Source: a virus. Taken from it: a stretch of 64,000 bases of DNA. The notes under the pieces are model-generated. The model saw only the letters and a list, made by a program, of their open reading frames with translations, was not told where the DNA came from and did not search any database. Each line of letters begins with the position of its first letter. The first letter of the stretch is position 1. The position numbers and the translations under genes are program-made. The stretch covers positions 62,001 to 126,000 of the IMG/VR virus record IMGVR_UViG_3300029258_002750; one strand, 5' to 3'. Below, one piece after another: positions 33,927 through 41,595 of the stretch.

Positions 33927-34198
33927 CGGCAAGACTCCCGAGAGCCGTGATTGCGCAGGGTGCGACCGGCTCCCAGTTGCGCGTCATGAACCATTCGAGC
34001 AGATCGGGCTTGTTCGTCTCCAGCCAGATGGTACTGCGGACTGTCTGGGGTGCAGAGCGAGAACCACCTGGAGGCGCCCGCGTGCGTCGGCAGGTGCTCT
34101 TTTGCCTGCGCCTCGTAGTCGAGGGGGTGCCGCTTCTCATCCCTGTAGGACAGCGCAGACCCGACGCGCGAGAGCCGGATGGCCTCGTGCAGCGTCAC
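33916..34198 (-). pseudogene. Small DRLG-box protein with apparent frameshift
   Basis: GTG 34198 overlaps the previous TGA. The N-terminal frame (VTLHEAIRLSRVGSALSYRD) runs into an Arg-rich nonsense tail, whereas the next frame gives TIWLETNKPDLLEWFMT and a proper end, CAITALGSLADER, overlapping the next gene as usual. Removing one base from the GGGG at 34047-34050 joins them. The N-terminus matches that of gene 60761-61024 (VTLDEALAESRIGLVIRR), so the two are paralogues. Sequencing error or real mutation cannot be told apart. Confidence 0.55.
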
Positions 34199-34533
34199 GC
34201 CTTCACCTGGCACTCGCAGCCCTTCGCCACGAGGATGCGACGCTGATCCGCGAGTGTGGTGATGCGCGACGGCGGTGGTACCTGCTCGTCCCAGTACGGC
34301 AAGCACGCGAGCGGTGATTTGTGATTCCACCCGCGCCGGACCATCTCCTCGGCCTGCTGCTGGTGGCGAACCGCCAGGTGTTGGAGACGCCCCTCCCAGC
34401 GCTTGACCTCTGGATGATGGCGGTAGCCTTGCCTGTCCTCGGTCAGGATCGTCCAGATCGCGTGCAGCTCGCGGTGCTCACCGAGCAGGTGCTTGCGGCA
34501 GAGAACGCGAACCGGCAGATCCCAGATCCTCAC
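34195..34533 (-). CDS. denV: Pyrimidine dimer DNA glycosylase (T4 endonuclease V-like)
   Basis: 112 residues. MRIWDLPVRVLCRKHLLGEHRELHAIW contains the Pdg family start, with conserved HLLGEHRE, followed by GYRHHPEVKRWEGRL and MVRRGWNHKSPL. These enzymes cut the glycosidic bond at UV pyrimidine dimers and nick the strand, protecting phage DNA. Shorter than T4 DenV (138). In T4 the N-terminal Thr is the nucleophile; here Arg follows Met, so the exact chemistry may differ. No DRLG box. Confidence 0.8.
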   Translation of the reverse strand: MRIWDLPVRVLCRKHLLGEHRELHAIWTILTEDRQGYRHHPEVKRWEGRLQHLAVRHQQQAEEMVRRGWNHKSPLACLPYWDEQVPPPSRITTLADQRRILVAKGCECQVKA

Positions 34534-34940
34534 TCGAAGCTCTCGTCAGCGATGGCGGCGAGGTGATCGACGGCCGATGGGAACACGTCCGGCTGGATGT
34601 CGGCCAGCACACGGGCGGGCATCCTGCCCTCGGCGGCGGCAATCGTGAGAAGTGCGTCGAGGAGTTTCTCCTGCGACTCCCAGGGGGGTCCGCTGATGTT
34701 CACCTCCATGTTCGTCTTGATGTGCGTGTAGTAGCCGGTGTAGGTACCGCGCTGCCACGTGGCCTCGTCATCCCTGCAACGATCGGCTAGGTACTGCTCG
34801 AACGGTTCCGTCCTGAGGAGCATGAGTTCGTGGGGAAGGATGGGCGCTAGGAAGAGGCGGACGACCTGCTCCAGCCGCTCGATTCGCTCGACGAGCTTCT
34901 CGAACTCCTCGACAAACTCGCGCCCCGGCCCAGAGATCAC
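34530..34940 (-). CDS. Hypothetical protein with C-terminal DRLG box
   Basis: 136 residues. N-terminal coiled coil (FVEEFEKLVERIERLEQVV), then a helical region; ends PSAVDHLAAIADESFE. Coupled by 4-nt overlaps to both neighbours. Function unknown. Confidence 0.65.
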   Translation of the reverse strand: MISGPGREFVEEFEKLVERIERLEQVVRLFLAPILPHELMLLRTEPFEQYLADRCRDDEATWQRGTYTGYYTHIKTNMEVNISGPPWESQEKLLDALLTIAAAEGRMPARVLADIQPDVFPSAVDHLAAIADESFE

Positions 34941-35248
34941 TGTCGCCGCTTGCCCTTCTTGCCTCGCTTCGCCTGCCGCTCCCGGCGGGCCTCCATCCGC
35001 TCAAGGCGCTGGGCCTCAAGCGTCGTGTTGTGAATGAAGAGATCGACGCCGCCCTCCTCGACTTCGATGCCCTCGAGCGCGCCCAGCATGTTCTGAAGCA
35101 GCGCCCCCGGATCGTCGGGGTCAGCTGGCGCGGACGGCGGCATCGTGCTCGCGACCTCGATCTTCGGGGTCGGTCCCTTCGGCTTCTTCTTGGGCGGCAG
35201 GTTGTCGTCAGGCGGTGGCGGTCCGGTGAAGAACTCGGCTTCCTTCAT
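34937..35248 (-). CDS. Hypothetical Pro/Lys-rich protein
   Basis: 103 residues. Pro/Lys-rich disordered first half, a short ordered region (GALLQNMLGALEGIEVEEG) and a basic tail (RRERQAKRGKKGKRRQ). Overlaps the previous gene by 41 nt. Function unknown. Confidence 0.6.
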   Translation of the reverse strand: MKEAEFFTGPPPPDDNLPPKKKPKGPTPKIEVASTMPPSAPADPDDPGALLQNMLGALEGIEVEEGGVDLFIHNTTLEAQRLERMEARRERQAKRGKKGKRRQ

Positions 35249-35462
35249 TCGGCTTCCTCTTTCTCTCTAGCCGAGCGAGCTGGTCGATGGCCGAGACCAG
35301 TCGAACCCTGCCAGCCCAGCACTTCATCATCTTGGGCTCGCCAATGGCCGCGTCGTGAAGCCAGAACACGACCTCCTCCGTGAGCGGCCAGTAGCAGTAG
35401 ACCTTGCCGGTGCGGCCAGCGTAGCGGCCCTCGATGATGTGGATCTCGTCGCCCGGTTCCAT
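35208..35462 (-). CDS. KOW/SH3-like small protein with DRLG box, leaderless
   Basis: 84 residues. GDEIHIIEGRYAGRTGKVYCYW reads like a KOW motif found in NusG and ribosomal proteins; SAIDQLARLERKRKP is the DRLG box, followed by a 14-residue extension over the next gene. ATG 35462 is six bases after TAGAAC. Confidence 0.6.
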   Translation of the reverse strand: MEPGDEIHIIEGRYAGRTGKVYCYWPLTEEVVFWLHDAAIGEPKMMKCWAGRVRLVSAIDQLARLERKRKPNEGSRVLHRTATA

Positions 35463-35468
35463 ACCCTA

Positions 35469-35474
35469 GTTCTA
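35469..35474 (-). promoter_or_regulatory. Leaderless promoter TAGAAC fused to stop codon
   Basis: CGGGTAGAACTAGGGTATG: TAG ends gene 35472-36593; ATG 35462 follows after six bases. Confidence 0.6.
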
Positions 35475-36593
35475 CCCGTCGTCTTGGTCGTTCATCTCGA
35501 GCATCTTGGTCTCGGCGGGCGGGGCCAGGATCGGCCCGGCCGCCTCCCAGAGCGTCTTCTGGTCGAGGCTCTGCTGGCCGATGAACTGGATCGCGGCCGA
35601 CTCCATGATGCCAGTGATCTCCTCGCGCGCCTGGTCCACGGTGAACGCGGCGTTCGCGGCCGAGTGTTCGACGGCCCGTGCCACGCGCTCGGCGAACTCG
35701 CGGAGCTGGGTCTTGCGCGCGGGCTTGCCGCTCTCGGCCTGCGCCTCCAGCTCCTCGGCGATCTCGCGTAGCGCGTCGGCCTGCTCGCCCAGGCGGTGCT
35801 TGAGGCGCTTCTCCATGCGCGCGCGGATGGGCTCGGGCGGGCGAACGCGCTCGCGCAGGAGGACCGCGTCGTCGGTCACACTCCAGTAGGACGAAAGCGT
35901 GCACGGGGTGTGCGAGTTGCCGACCAGCGCCATTGCGAACTGCTCGGGGCTCATCGTGACCTCGCAGATGCGGCGGCCGTCCGGGTTCGTGATGGTGATG
36001 TGCACCACGGACGAGTGGTAGACCTTCGACCCGTTGAGCGCTTGACCGGGTGGCCCGGCCGACGCGATGCCGATGTAGATCGTGGACCGGCTCTTGTCGA
36101 TGTCGAAGTCGTCCGACTGCTTGTGAAGGCCGTCCTTGGCCGAGTCGATGGCGTCGGTGCCGGGGTGCGTCTTGGCGCGCGCCTCCTCGAAGATGCGCTC
36201 CTTCTCGCCTTTCGCGCCAGTCATCTTTCGGTGCGCGTGGATGGCCGCCGCGTAGTCGAGGATCTCCTCCTCGCTGATGAAGGACCCCTGATCGGCCATC
36301 CGCTTGAGGTGCGGCTTCGGCCGCTTGGAGAGGATCTCCTCCTTCTTGCGATCGTAGACGCGGCCTCTGCTCTCCTTGGAGAAGCCACCGTGCGAGACGA
36401 GGAAGCCGTCGCCGGGGATGTAGTGCGTCTCTCCGTGCGCTGGGCCACGGATGGTGAGCACGACGTCAGCGTGATCGTGCGTGTCGGGAATCTCGTCGGC
36501 GCCGGTGATGCCAGCTGGGTGGCGCTGGTCGTCGTCGAAGGTCTTGGACGGTACGCGCTGGACCTTCTTCTTCTTCCTCTTCTTGCGGCTCAT
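35472..36593 (-). CDS. Hypothetical protein, 373 aa
   Basis: Basic start (SRKKRKKKKVQRV), central beta-rich domain (VVHITITNPDGRRICEVTMS, then PEQFAMALVGNSHTPCTL) and a helical C-terminal third rich in Glu/Arg/Ala. The EQFA-NSHTPCTL segment looks like a conserved phage core but I cannot name the family. AGGGAGGG is the ribosome site. No DRLG box. Confidence 0.6.
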   Translation of the reverse strand: MSRKKRKKKKVQRVPSKTFDDDQRHPAGITGADEIPDTHDHADVVLTIRGPAHGETHYIPGDGFLVSHGGFSKESRGRVYDRKKEEILSKRPKPHLKRMADQGSFISEEEILDYAAAIHAHRKMTGAKGEKERIFEEARAKTHPGTDAIDSAKDGLHKQSDDFDIDKSRSTIYIGIASAGPPGQALNGSKVYHSSVVHITITNPDGRRICEVTMSPEQFAMALVGNSHTPCTLSSYWSVTDDAVLLRERVRPPEPIRARMEKRLKHRLGEQADALREIAEELEAQAESGKPARKTQLREFAERVARAVEHSAANAAFTVDQAREEITGIMESAAIQFIGQQSLDQKTLWEAAGPILAPPAETKMLEMNDQDDG

Positions 36594-36603
36594 GTTGCCC
36601 TCC

Positions 36604-36777
36604 CTAGCACGTGTAGAGGACGAACGACGGCTCGGTGTAGACGCGTTCGACCGGGTCGTTCGAGGGGTCGTAGCCCTCGATGAAGGTGCCCGCCTTGACC
36701 TGTTCTCGGAGCAGCTCGCGCGCCTGATCTTCGTTCTCGGCCAGGCAGGCGAATCCGTCCCATTCGTAGAGGTTCAT
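36604..36777 (-). CDS. Small hypothetical protein
   Basis: 57 residues, MNLYEWDGFACLAENEDQAR at the start; the ATG overlaps the upstream TGA. Compact acidic protein resembling an inhibitor or adaptor by size. Function unknown. Confidence 0.55.
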   Translation of the reverse strand: MNLYEWDGFACLAENEDQARELLREQVKAGTFIEGYDPSNDPVERVYTEPSFVLYTC

Positions 36778-37175
36778 CCGTCCCACTCCTCGTCGTCCTT
36801 GTCGGTGACGCCGCAGATCGGAAGCAGGTCGAGCTTGCGGGCCAGCTTGACGGCGAGCGCCAGCTCCTCGTCGACCGGCTGGACCCGGCCGTCGCCGAAG
36901 CGCAGGCCGCTCTTGTAGTCCTCGGGCTTGTCGCCGTAGCGCGCGATGACGGTCGGTAGCCGGTTGTCCTGCTTGTTGCAGAAGTACAGGTCGAAGAACT
37001 CGGACGGCTTGACGCCCATCTCGCGGTGCAGGTCGGCGATCGAGGGGCTCTCGATGTGGCGGGTCAGCGCTGACACGACCTTGTCGGTGACGAGGATCAT
37101 CTCGGAGCGCGTGATCTTCCCCAGGAAGACGCACTCGTCGCAGTCGTGGGTGAAGTGGGGATCGGGGTCGCTCAC
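36774..37175 (-). CDS. Conserved phage protein with HDCDECVFLG motif
   Basis: 133 residues from GTG 37175. FTHDCDECVFLGK, FDLYFCNK and PTVIARYGDKPEDYKSGLRFG form a metal-binding-looking pattern recurrent in phage hypothetical proteins. C-terminus acidic. Coupled to both neighbours. Function unknown. Confidence 0.65.
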   Translation of the reverse strand: MSDPDPHFTHDCDECVFLGKITRSEMILVTDKVVSALTRHIESPSIADLHREMGVKPSEFFDLYFCNKQDNRLPTVIARYGDKPEDYKSGLRFGDGRVQPVDEELALAVKLARKLDLLPICGVTDKDDEEWDG

Positions 37176-37942
37176 TCGGTCTCCTCCTCGTGTCTGATCA
37201 CGTTGCCGAGTCTCGTGATCGCATCCGAGCACAGATCGTGGATGATCCTGAGCCGTCCACGCTCGAGGCTCGCTTCCTTGAGCGCCTTCGAGGCGGCCCG
37301 CTTTGAGCGAAAACTCTCGGGCAGTGCCTCGCCCTCGTAGCCGTCTTCGCCGTAGAGCCTGGCGATCCACCGGCCCTGGACCCTGGTGATTCGGCCGAGC
37401 CGCACGTTGATGCCGCTGTGTTTTCTGCCGAGCCACACCTGGCGGCCCCGGTTCCTGTAGGAGAACGGCAACTCGATCAGCTTGGCCCAGCCCTCGCTGT
37501 CCAATTCGATCGTGAGAGCTGAGATCCAGTAGGGAACACCGCGCAGCCAACGCCAGTCTGCGGCCGATTCCGGCCGCGTCAGCCAGAACTCGATGTCACC
37601 GAGCCTGCGCCAGAACCGCCAGCTCGTACCGGACACGGTCTCGGAGCCGTCTTCCCCGGTCACTGTGCGGCGGCCGTGCATCTCCGGGTAGCGGGACGAC
37701 CACCGGCCCCACCGATCGCTCTCGTCAGTCGCGCTGCGCTCGCGCTTGAACGAGATCTTGCACTCGACCTCCCACTCCGGGTCGGCCTTGATTGGGTAGC
37801 GAAGGAACGCCTCGAACCATTGCGTGTGCCAGCGAGAGTTGCTGCGCTCCTCGACGCCCTTCGTGTGGACGGTCCACCCGTGGCTGGCGGCGAGCTTGAT
37901 CATGCGCTCGGCACGGGTCGGCAGGCTAACGGTCGTCGTCAC
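37172..37942 (-). CDS. Hypothetical Trp/Arg-rich protein with DRLG box
   Basis: 256 residues from GTG 37942. Rich in Trp and Arg with strands such as VECKISFKRERS and GVPYWISALTIEL; the end is CSDAITRLGNVIRHEEETE. Overlaps its neighbours by 4 nt each. Function unknown. Confidence 0.65.
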   Translation of the reverse strand: MTTTVSLPTRAERMIKLAASHGWTVHTKGVEERSNSRWHTQWFEAFLRYPIKADPEWEVECKISFKRERSATDESDRWGRWSSRYPEMHGRRTVTGEDGSETVSGTSWRFWRRLGDIEFWLTRPESAADWRWLRGVPYWISALTIELDSEGWAKLIELPFSYRNRGRQVWLGRKHSGINVRLGRITRVQGRWIARLYGEDGYEGEALPESFRSKRAASKALKEASLERGRLRIIHDLCSDAITRLGNVIRHEEETE

Positions 37943-38277
37943 GCCGCCTCCTCTTCGTCGAGCAGCGAGCCCATCCGGGTGATGACGTCGATCTCCTTCG
38001 TGTATCCCTTGTCGCGCTTCTTGCCCTTCAGCTCCCGCGCGTGCTTCTTCGCCGAGAACCTGCTGTGGCGGATCTCGACCTTGATCTGGCCCCTCGTGCC
38101 GTACTTGCCCCAGCGCCGGACGACCTTCCACTGGCCGTCGTGCCTGAAGATCGCGACCTCCCAGTACTTGTCGCTTTTCCCGCTCTTGTTCGAGGCATTG
38201 GGTCCGAGGTACTCGAGGTAGCGGTGGTAGACCGGCTCGGGCCAGGTGTCGTAGGGACTGATGTCGGTGATCTTCAC
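37939..38277 (-). CDS. WGR-domain protein with DRLG-like box
   Basis: 112 residues from GTG 38277 (GGAGGA upstream). SDKYWEVAIFRHDGQWKVV, RRWGKYGTRGQIKVEIRHS and KKRDKGYTKEI match the WGR domain in order. WGR binds nucleic-acid ends in PARPs and occurs alone in some bacteria. The C-terminus IDVITRMGSLLDEEEAA is a DRLG-type box. May recognise DNA breaks or modified DNA. Confidence 0.75.
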   Translation of the reverse strand: MKITDISPYDTWPEPVYHRYLEYLGPNASNKSGKSDKYWEVAIFRHDGQWKVVRRWGKYGTRGQIKVEIRHSRFSAKKHARELKGKKRDKGYTKEIDVITRMGSLLDEEEAA

Positions 38278-38465
38278 TTGTCGTCCTCCCCGGTCCACAG
38301 CGGCCGACCGTCGCGGTCCACCTGGTTGTGCGGGCGGCGGCAGCGCGCCTCGCCCTGCCAGACGTTGTTGGCCGACTGCTTACGGACACCGGCCCAGACC
38401 CGGCCCGAGTAGCGCCGGATCCGTCGGCGGGTGTGTCCGTGTTGCGGCTTGCCCTTGATGCTCAC
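38274..38465 (-). CDS. Small basic hypothetical protein
   Basis: 63 residues, GTG start. Basic and His-rich (GKPQHGHTRRRIRRYSGRVW). No motif recognised. Coupled to the WGR gene. Confidence 0.5.
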   Translation of the reverse strand: MSIKGKPQHGHTRRRIRRYSGRVWAGVRKQSANNVWQGEARCRRPHNQVDRDGRPLWTGEDDK

Positions 38466-38479
38466 GGTCCCCTCCTCTC

Positions 38480-38857
38480 CTAGTCCAGCAGGTCCACGTT
38501 GAAGCAGAGCTTGTCGATGTCGATCCAGTAGCCCGACCCGTCCACCTTGCAGCGCGTGCCATCGCGGGTGACGGCCACGACGTACTCCCAGCCGGTGAAC
38601 CGGGCGCGGCCCCGCCCCGGCATCTCGTTCTCGCAGCCCTTGCGCGGGAAGGCCGAGACCAGGAACGTGGCGCGGCGATCGGCCTGCCGGTGCAGGACCA
38701 TCGCGCGCAGACGCGGCCCGGACACGTAGTAGTTGCTGGACCGCTTGTAGTGCTGGACCTTGCCGTCGAACACGACGCGCACGCCGCCCTCGGCGGTAGC
38801 GCGGGAATAGCCTGCCTCGGTGATCGTCGGGAGTTGAATCGCTTGGGTCTGAGCCAC
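38480..38857 (-). CDS. Hypothetical protein with conserved long leader
   Basis: 125 residues from GTG 38857, which has GGTGGAGG upstream. The frame is open to GTG 38968, seven bases after a TAGAAC, so a longer leaderless form with 37 more basic residues is possible. Body beta-rich (GVRVVFDGKVQHYKRSSNYY, WEYVVAVTRDGTRCKVDG). Shares its leader with genes 45176-45520 and 57670-57900. Confidence 0.6.
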   Translation of the reverse strand: MAQTQAIQLPTITEAGYSRATAEGGVRVVFDGKVQHYKRSSNYYVSGPRLRAMVLHRQADRRATFLVSAFPRKGCENEMPGRGRARFTGWEYVVAVTRDGTRCKVDGSGYWIDIDKLCFNVDLLD

Positions 38858-38905
38858 GGTTGTCTTGCCTCCACCTCTCTCAACAACCATGCTCTCCGTT
38901 CTCAC
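38858..38905 (-). promoter_or_regulatory. Conserved GTGAGAAC leader (copy C)
   Basis: GTGAGAAC, ten variable bases, GTTGTTGAGAGAGG, then GTGGAGGCAAGACAACC and the start GTG 38857. Two other genes carry the same arrangement. GAGAAC (38898-38903) would be the -10 element. Confidence 0.6.
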
Positions 38906-38975
38906 ACGATTTCGTAGACGGGTGTCGCTAAAGGACTTCCGGCGCCGGTCTCTGGTGGGCGGTCTCACACCCAAG

Positions 38976-38981
38976 GTTCTA
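38976..38981 (-). promoter_or_regulatory. Putative leaderless promoter TAGAAC
   Basis: CGGGTAGAACCTTGGGTGTG: seven bases separate it from GTG 38968, which is in frame with gene 38480-38857. Confidence 0.45.
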
Positions 38982-39530
38982 CCCGGGGTCGGCCAGTTCT
39001 CCGAGATGCTCGATGGCGCTCAGGAGATCGATCTCCCCCGGCTCCTCGCGACCGTCGCACAGGCGATCTGCGCAGTTGTTCCAGCGCGTGAAATCCGAGT
39101 TGTCGCGCTGATGTCCCGCGTGGTGGATGAATGACAGGAAGAGCCCGCGATCCTCGGCGATGGCCATCGCGTGTTCTATCTTGCCGCGCACCAGCTGATC
39201 TTTGATCTTCCAGTTGCCTGTCATCCAGGCCGCGATCCCGAGGTAGTCGGAGACGATGGTGACCTCGGTGTTCTCCGGTGCGCGAGCGAGTCCGAGGCAC
39301 AAGGCATCCAGCTCTGCACCAACGTTCCTCGTGCTCGTAGGCTTGTTGAAGCCCGCGTACTTCCTCGCGTAGGCGCGGGTGACAACCACGGCCCCGAAGC
39401 CGCCCTTCGAGCTGCCATCGGTGAAGACGTACGTCTTGTCGGCCATGCAGCGTCGGTCCTCTAGGAGAGAGACCCACTTGGCCTGGTGCGGAACGCGGGT
39501 GGTCTTGAGATTCGTGGAGTAGACGGTCAT
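38979..39530 (-). CDS. rnhA: Ribonuclease HI-like protein with DRLG box, leaderless
   Basis: 183 residues. YVFTDGSSKGGFGAVVV (first Asp), NVGAELDALCLGL (Glu), VTIVSDYLGIAAW (second Asp) and HHAGHQRDNSDF...NNCADRLC give the RNase HI order D-E-D-D. It removes RNA from RNA-DNA hybrids such as Okazaki primers. ATG 39530 is six bases after TAGAAC; a start at the internal MADKTY is an alternative. It ends LLSAIEHLGELADPG. Confidence 0.8.
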   Translation of the reverse strand: MTVYSTNLKTTRVPHQAKWVSLLEDRRCMADKTYVFTDGSSKGGFGAVVVTRAYARKYAGFNKPTSTRNVGAELDALCLGLARAPENTEVTIVSDYLGIAAWMTGNWKIKDQLVRGKIEHAMAIAEDRGLFLSFIHHAGHQRDNSDFTRWNNCADRLCDGREEPGEIDLLSAIEHLGELADPG

Positions 39531-39536
39531 GTGGCC

Positions 39537-39542
39537 GTTCTA
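39537..39542 (-). promoter_or_regulatory. Leaderless promoter TAGAAC of RNase H gene
   Basis: TTGGGGTAGAACGGCCACATG: six bases between hexamer and ATG 39530, in a 29-nt gap. Confidence 0.6.
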
Positions 39543-39559
39543 CCCCAAGGTGGCGACGG

Positions 39560-39973
39560 CTAGGGTTGTCGGGGCTGCTCGGGGTCGCCTATTTCAGCGA
39601 GCAGCCCCGCCAGAGCCGCTTCGGAATCGGCCTCCTCGGCGGCGCCGGTATCTCCCCGAGATGCAAGCAAGCCCGACCAGTTTCCCGATCGGGCTGCTTC
39701 TAGGATCCGAACGGCCCTCGGATCGGGGCTCGGACCTCGCGTCGCCTTCACGAGCGCGACGACCCTGTCCATCGCCCAGGGATGCCGGGCCAGCTGGCCC
39801 TCGATCACGCGCCGTTCGTGGCTTGATACGGCACCGGCGGCATAGCGACAGAGTCCGTACACATCGACGCCCGACTCCAGGGCGAAGTCGGGCGCGGTTC
39901 GGGCCGCCGTGGCCTCGGTCAGCAGATCAGCAAACAACGTCTGGCCGGGGCGCTTGGAATTGACGGGGGGCAT
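39560..39973 (-). CDS. Hypothetical protein, anti-sigma-like helix pattern
   Basis: 137 residues. GLCRYAAGAVSSHERRVIEGQLARHPWAMDRVVALV resembles the zinc-less helical part of anti-sigma factors (a Y..G.L...E...E.HL pattern), but the Cys residues are missing. Ends with Ala/Glu-rich EAALAGLLAEIGD. If real it might bind a sigma factor; weakly supported. Confidence 0.45.
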   Translation of the reverse strand: MPPVNSKRPGQTLFADLLTEATAARTAPDFALESGVDVYGLCRYAAGAVSSHERRVIEGQLARHPWAMDRVVALVKATRGPSPDPRAVRILEAARSGNWSGLLASRGDTGAAEEADSEAALAGLLAEIGDPEQPRQP

Positions 39974-40028
39974 GGGGTCCTCTTTGGTGGGGGTGGTACT
40001 CCTTAGACCTTCGAGGGTGTCTCCCCTG

Positions 40029-40256
40029 TCAGTTCGACTGCACGTAGAGCAGCCACAACTCGTTTGTCCAGCGGCGCATCTTGAGCACGGCCGGGTGTTG
40101 CGTCGCCGGGCACGCCCGGTACATGGCCCAGGTCTCGGCCGCGATCTCGGGCGTCACCGGCTCGTGCGTCGCCGGGACCAGCTCGTGCCAGATCCAGGCG
40201 AGGAGCATCACGTGCTCCTCCTTGACGCTCGGCAGATCCCAGACCACGACGCTCAC
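40029..40256 (-). CDS. Small hypothetical protein
   Basis: 75 residues from GTG 40256 (AGGAGG). Trp-rich (LLAWIWHELVPATHE, TNELWLLYVQSN). Follows the 52-residue gene directly. Function unknown. Confidence 0.5.
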   Translation of the reverse strand: MSVVVWDLPSVKEEHVMLLAWIWHELVPATHEPVTPEIAAETWAMYRACPATQHPAVLKMRRWTNELWLLYVQSN

Positions 40257-40264
40257 CTCACCTC

Positions 40265-40423
40265 CTAGCACTCTTCTCGGTACCTCGGTGCTCCCCAGCC
40301 CGGCCCGCGTCTGATCGCGGTGAAGTACGGCCAGTCGGGCGCGAGTTCGGCGAGGATCTGCTTGTCGATCTCGCGTCGCAGGTCAGTGCTGGCGGCCTCG
40401 ATCAGATCGCACTCGACCGACAT
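40265..40423 (-). CDS. 52-residue hypothetical protein
   Basis: MSVECDLIEAASTDLRREID...APRYREEC, ATG directly behind the TAG of the upstream gene. Acidic helix first, Pro/Arg-rich tail. It fills an otherwise empty gap and its stop sits just before AGGAGG of the next gene, which supports it being real. Confidence 0.5.
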   Translation of the reverse strand: MSVECDLIEAASTDLRREIDKQILAELAPDWPYFTAIRRGPGWGAPRYREEC

Positions 40424-41104
40424 CTACTGCCTCGTGTAGTCGTCGTGGTGCCCGTACGGCGATCCGTCTTCGCCAGCGAACACCCTCTCTCCGGTTTCCC
40501 GATTGACCAGGTAGCGTGTGCCAGGGCCGCCCTGGACACCAGGCACGCCGGTGCCTGGAACACTGGCCTCGCTCCCCCTCGGCTTGGCTGTGGCGATCGG
40601 CAGCTCGCCTTTGAGGTGCCGCACTCGGCCGCAGCCCTCCTCGTCCTCGCAGTCCGGTGTCGGGCCGTGCAGGTCGGGCACGCTGCCGCAGGTTCCGCAC
40701 GGCGCGCCGCTCGCGACCATCTCACTGTCAGCTGGGAGGGGCGCGGCCGGTGCGGCCGGAGGGGGTACCATGCCCGCCTGCTGCGCCTGGTACATGGCCG
40801 GAGAGACCATTGGAGCTGCGGGCGGTCCCTCGACCTCCTTACGCCAGCGAACCGAGAACACGATCTCCGCGTCGTCGGGGATGTCCTCGACCTTCTCTCG
40901 AGCGATCTTCTTCAGGTCGGTCGGCCCGATGACGCTCTCTGCGTTGCCTACGACGGCGCAGAGCTTGATGTCGCGCGGGTCGATCTCGGTCTCCTCGGGC
41001 AGCACGTCCTTGAGAAGATCGGCCAGCTCATCGCGGTTGAAGGTGATCAAGTGCTCCTCGACCGTCACCACCTTGCGCTTGCTCTCGTGCTTCATGTTGG
41101 GCAT
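40424..41104 (-). CDS. Hypothetical protein with ordered N-domain and Pro/Gly tail
   Basis: 226 residues, ATG 41104 with AGGAG. First 95 residues look folded (KRKVVTVEEHLITFNRDELA, DAEIVFSVRWRKE); then Ala/Pro linker, CGTCGSVPDLHGPTPDCED zinc-like segment and a Gly-rich tail. Divergent from the gene at 41168. Function unknown. Confidence 0.6.
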   Translation of the reverse strand: MPNMKHESKRKVVTVEEHLITFNRDELADLLKDVLPEETEIDPRDIKLCAVVGNAESVIGPTDLKKIAREKVEDIPDDAEIVFSVRWRKEVEGPPAAPMVSPAMYQAQQAGMVPPPAAPAAPLPADSEMVASGAPCGTCGSVPDLHGPTPDCEDEEGCGRVRHLKGELPIATAKPRGSEASVPGTGVPGVQGGPGTRYLVNRETGERVFAGEDGSPYGHHDDYTRQ

Positions 41105-41126
41105 GGCTCCTACTTCCTTCTTCTCC

Positions 41127-41132
41127 TTCTAC
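41127..41132 (-). promoter_or_regulatory. Putative promoter TAGAAG (divergent pair)
   Basis: GAGGTAGAAGGAG precedes ATG 41104 by 22 nt; the leader holds AGGAG. Faces TAGAAC at 41155 on the plus strand. Confidence 0.4.
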
Positions 41133-41154
41133 CTCAGATGGCCGACACAAGAGG

Positions 41155-41160
41155 TAGAAC
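41155..41160 (+). promoter_or_regulatory. Leaderless promoter TAGAAC
   Basis: GAGGTAGAAC, seven bases, GTG 41168, no ribosome site. Confidence 0.55.
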
Positions 41161-41167
41161 ATCTTTC

Positions 41168-41443
41168 GTGAGAGATCCCGAGCGGATTCCGAGGATGCTG
41201 CGGAAAGTGTATCTCATCTGGAAGCGGTCCCCAGACTTACGACTGCTCCAGATGCTCTCGTGGATCGCCGAGAAGCCGCTGCCAGAGCAGGGCAGTTTGC
41301 CCAGGCGGTCGATCGCCGCGCGGTTCGTGGATGATGACCGACTGGAGCAGCAGCTCGATCGCGCTCTCCAAGATCGCTGTGTGATCGATGCGCTCGGTGA
41401 CTCGCTGGGGTTCGAGGATGCGGTGCTCCGAGATGACGGCTAG
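41168..41443 (+). CDS. Small leaderless protein with DRLG-like box
   Basis: 91 residues from GTG 41168. The single plus-strand gene in this stretch. Helical, winged-helix-like (LRLLQMLSWIAEKPL, RSIAARFVDDDRLEQQLDRA); ends CVIDALGDSLGFEDAV. Stop shares CTAG with the convergent gene. Possibly a small DNA-binding regulator. Confidence 0.55.
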   Translation: MRDPERIPRMLRKVYLIWKRSPDLRLLQMLSWIAEKPLPEQGSLPRRSIAARFVDDDRLEQQLDRALQDRCVIDALGDSLGFEDAVLRDDG

Positions 41444-41595
41444 CGTGGTCTGAGCGTCAGTGCGACGTTGGGGATCTCTCGCGAGAACGTGTCCACCTTC
41501 GGCGCTCCGACATCCAGCTGGCCTGTCGATGGCGGCGGCGGGCTGCTCTCCGGCTTCTTCTTGAGCGTCTTCAGCGCACGTCGCTTCAGCTTCAC
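41440..41595 (-). CDS. 51-residue basic protein with RRALKTL tag
   Basis: GTG 41595 overlaps the upstream TGA. Starts VKLKRRALKTLKKKPE, close to the RRPLKTL tag. The rest is Pro/Ser-rich. Function unknown. Confidence 0.5.
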   Translation of the reverse strand: MKLKRRALKTLKKKPESSPPPPSTGQLDVGAPKVDTFSREIPNVALTLRPR

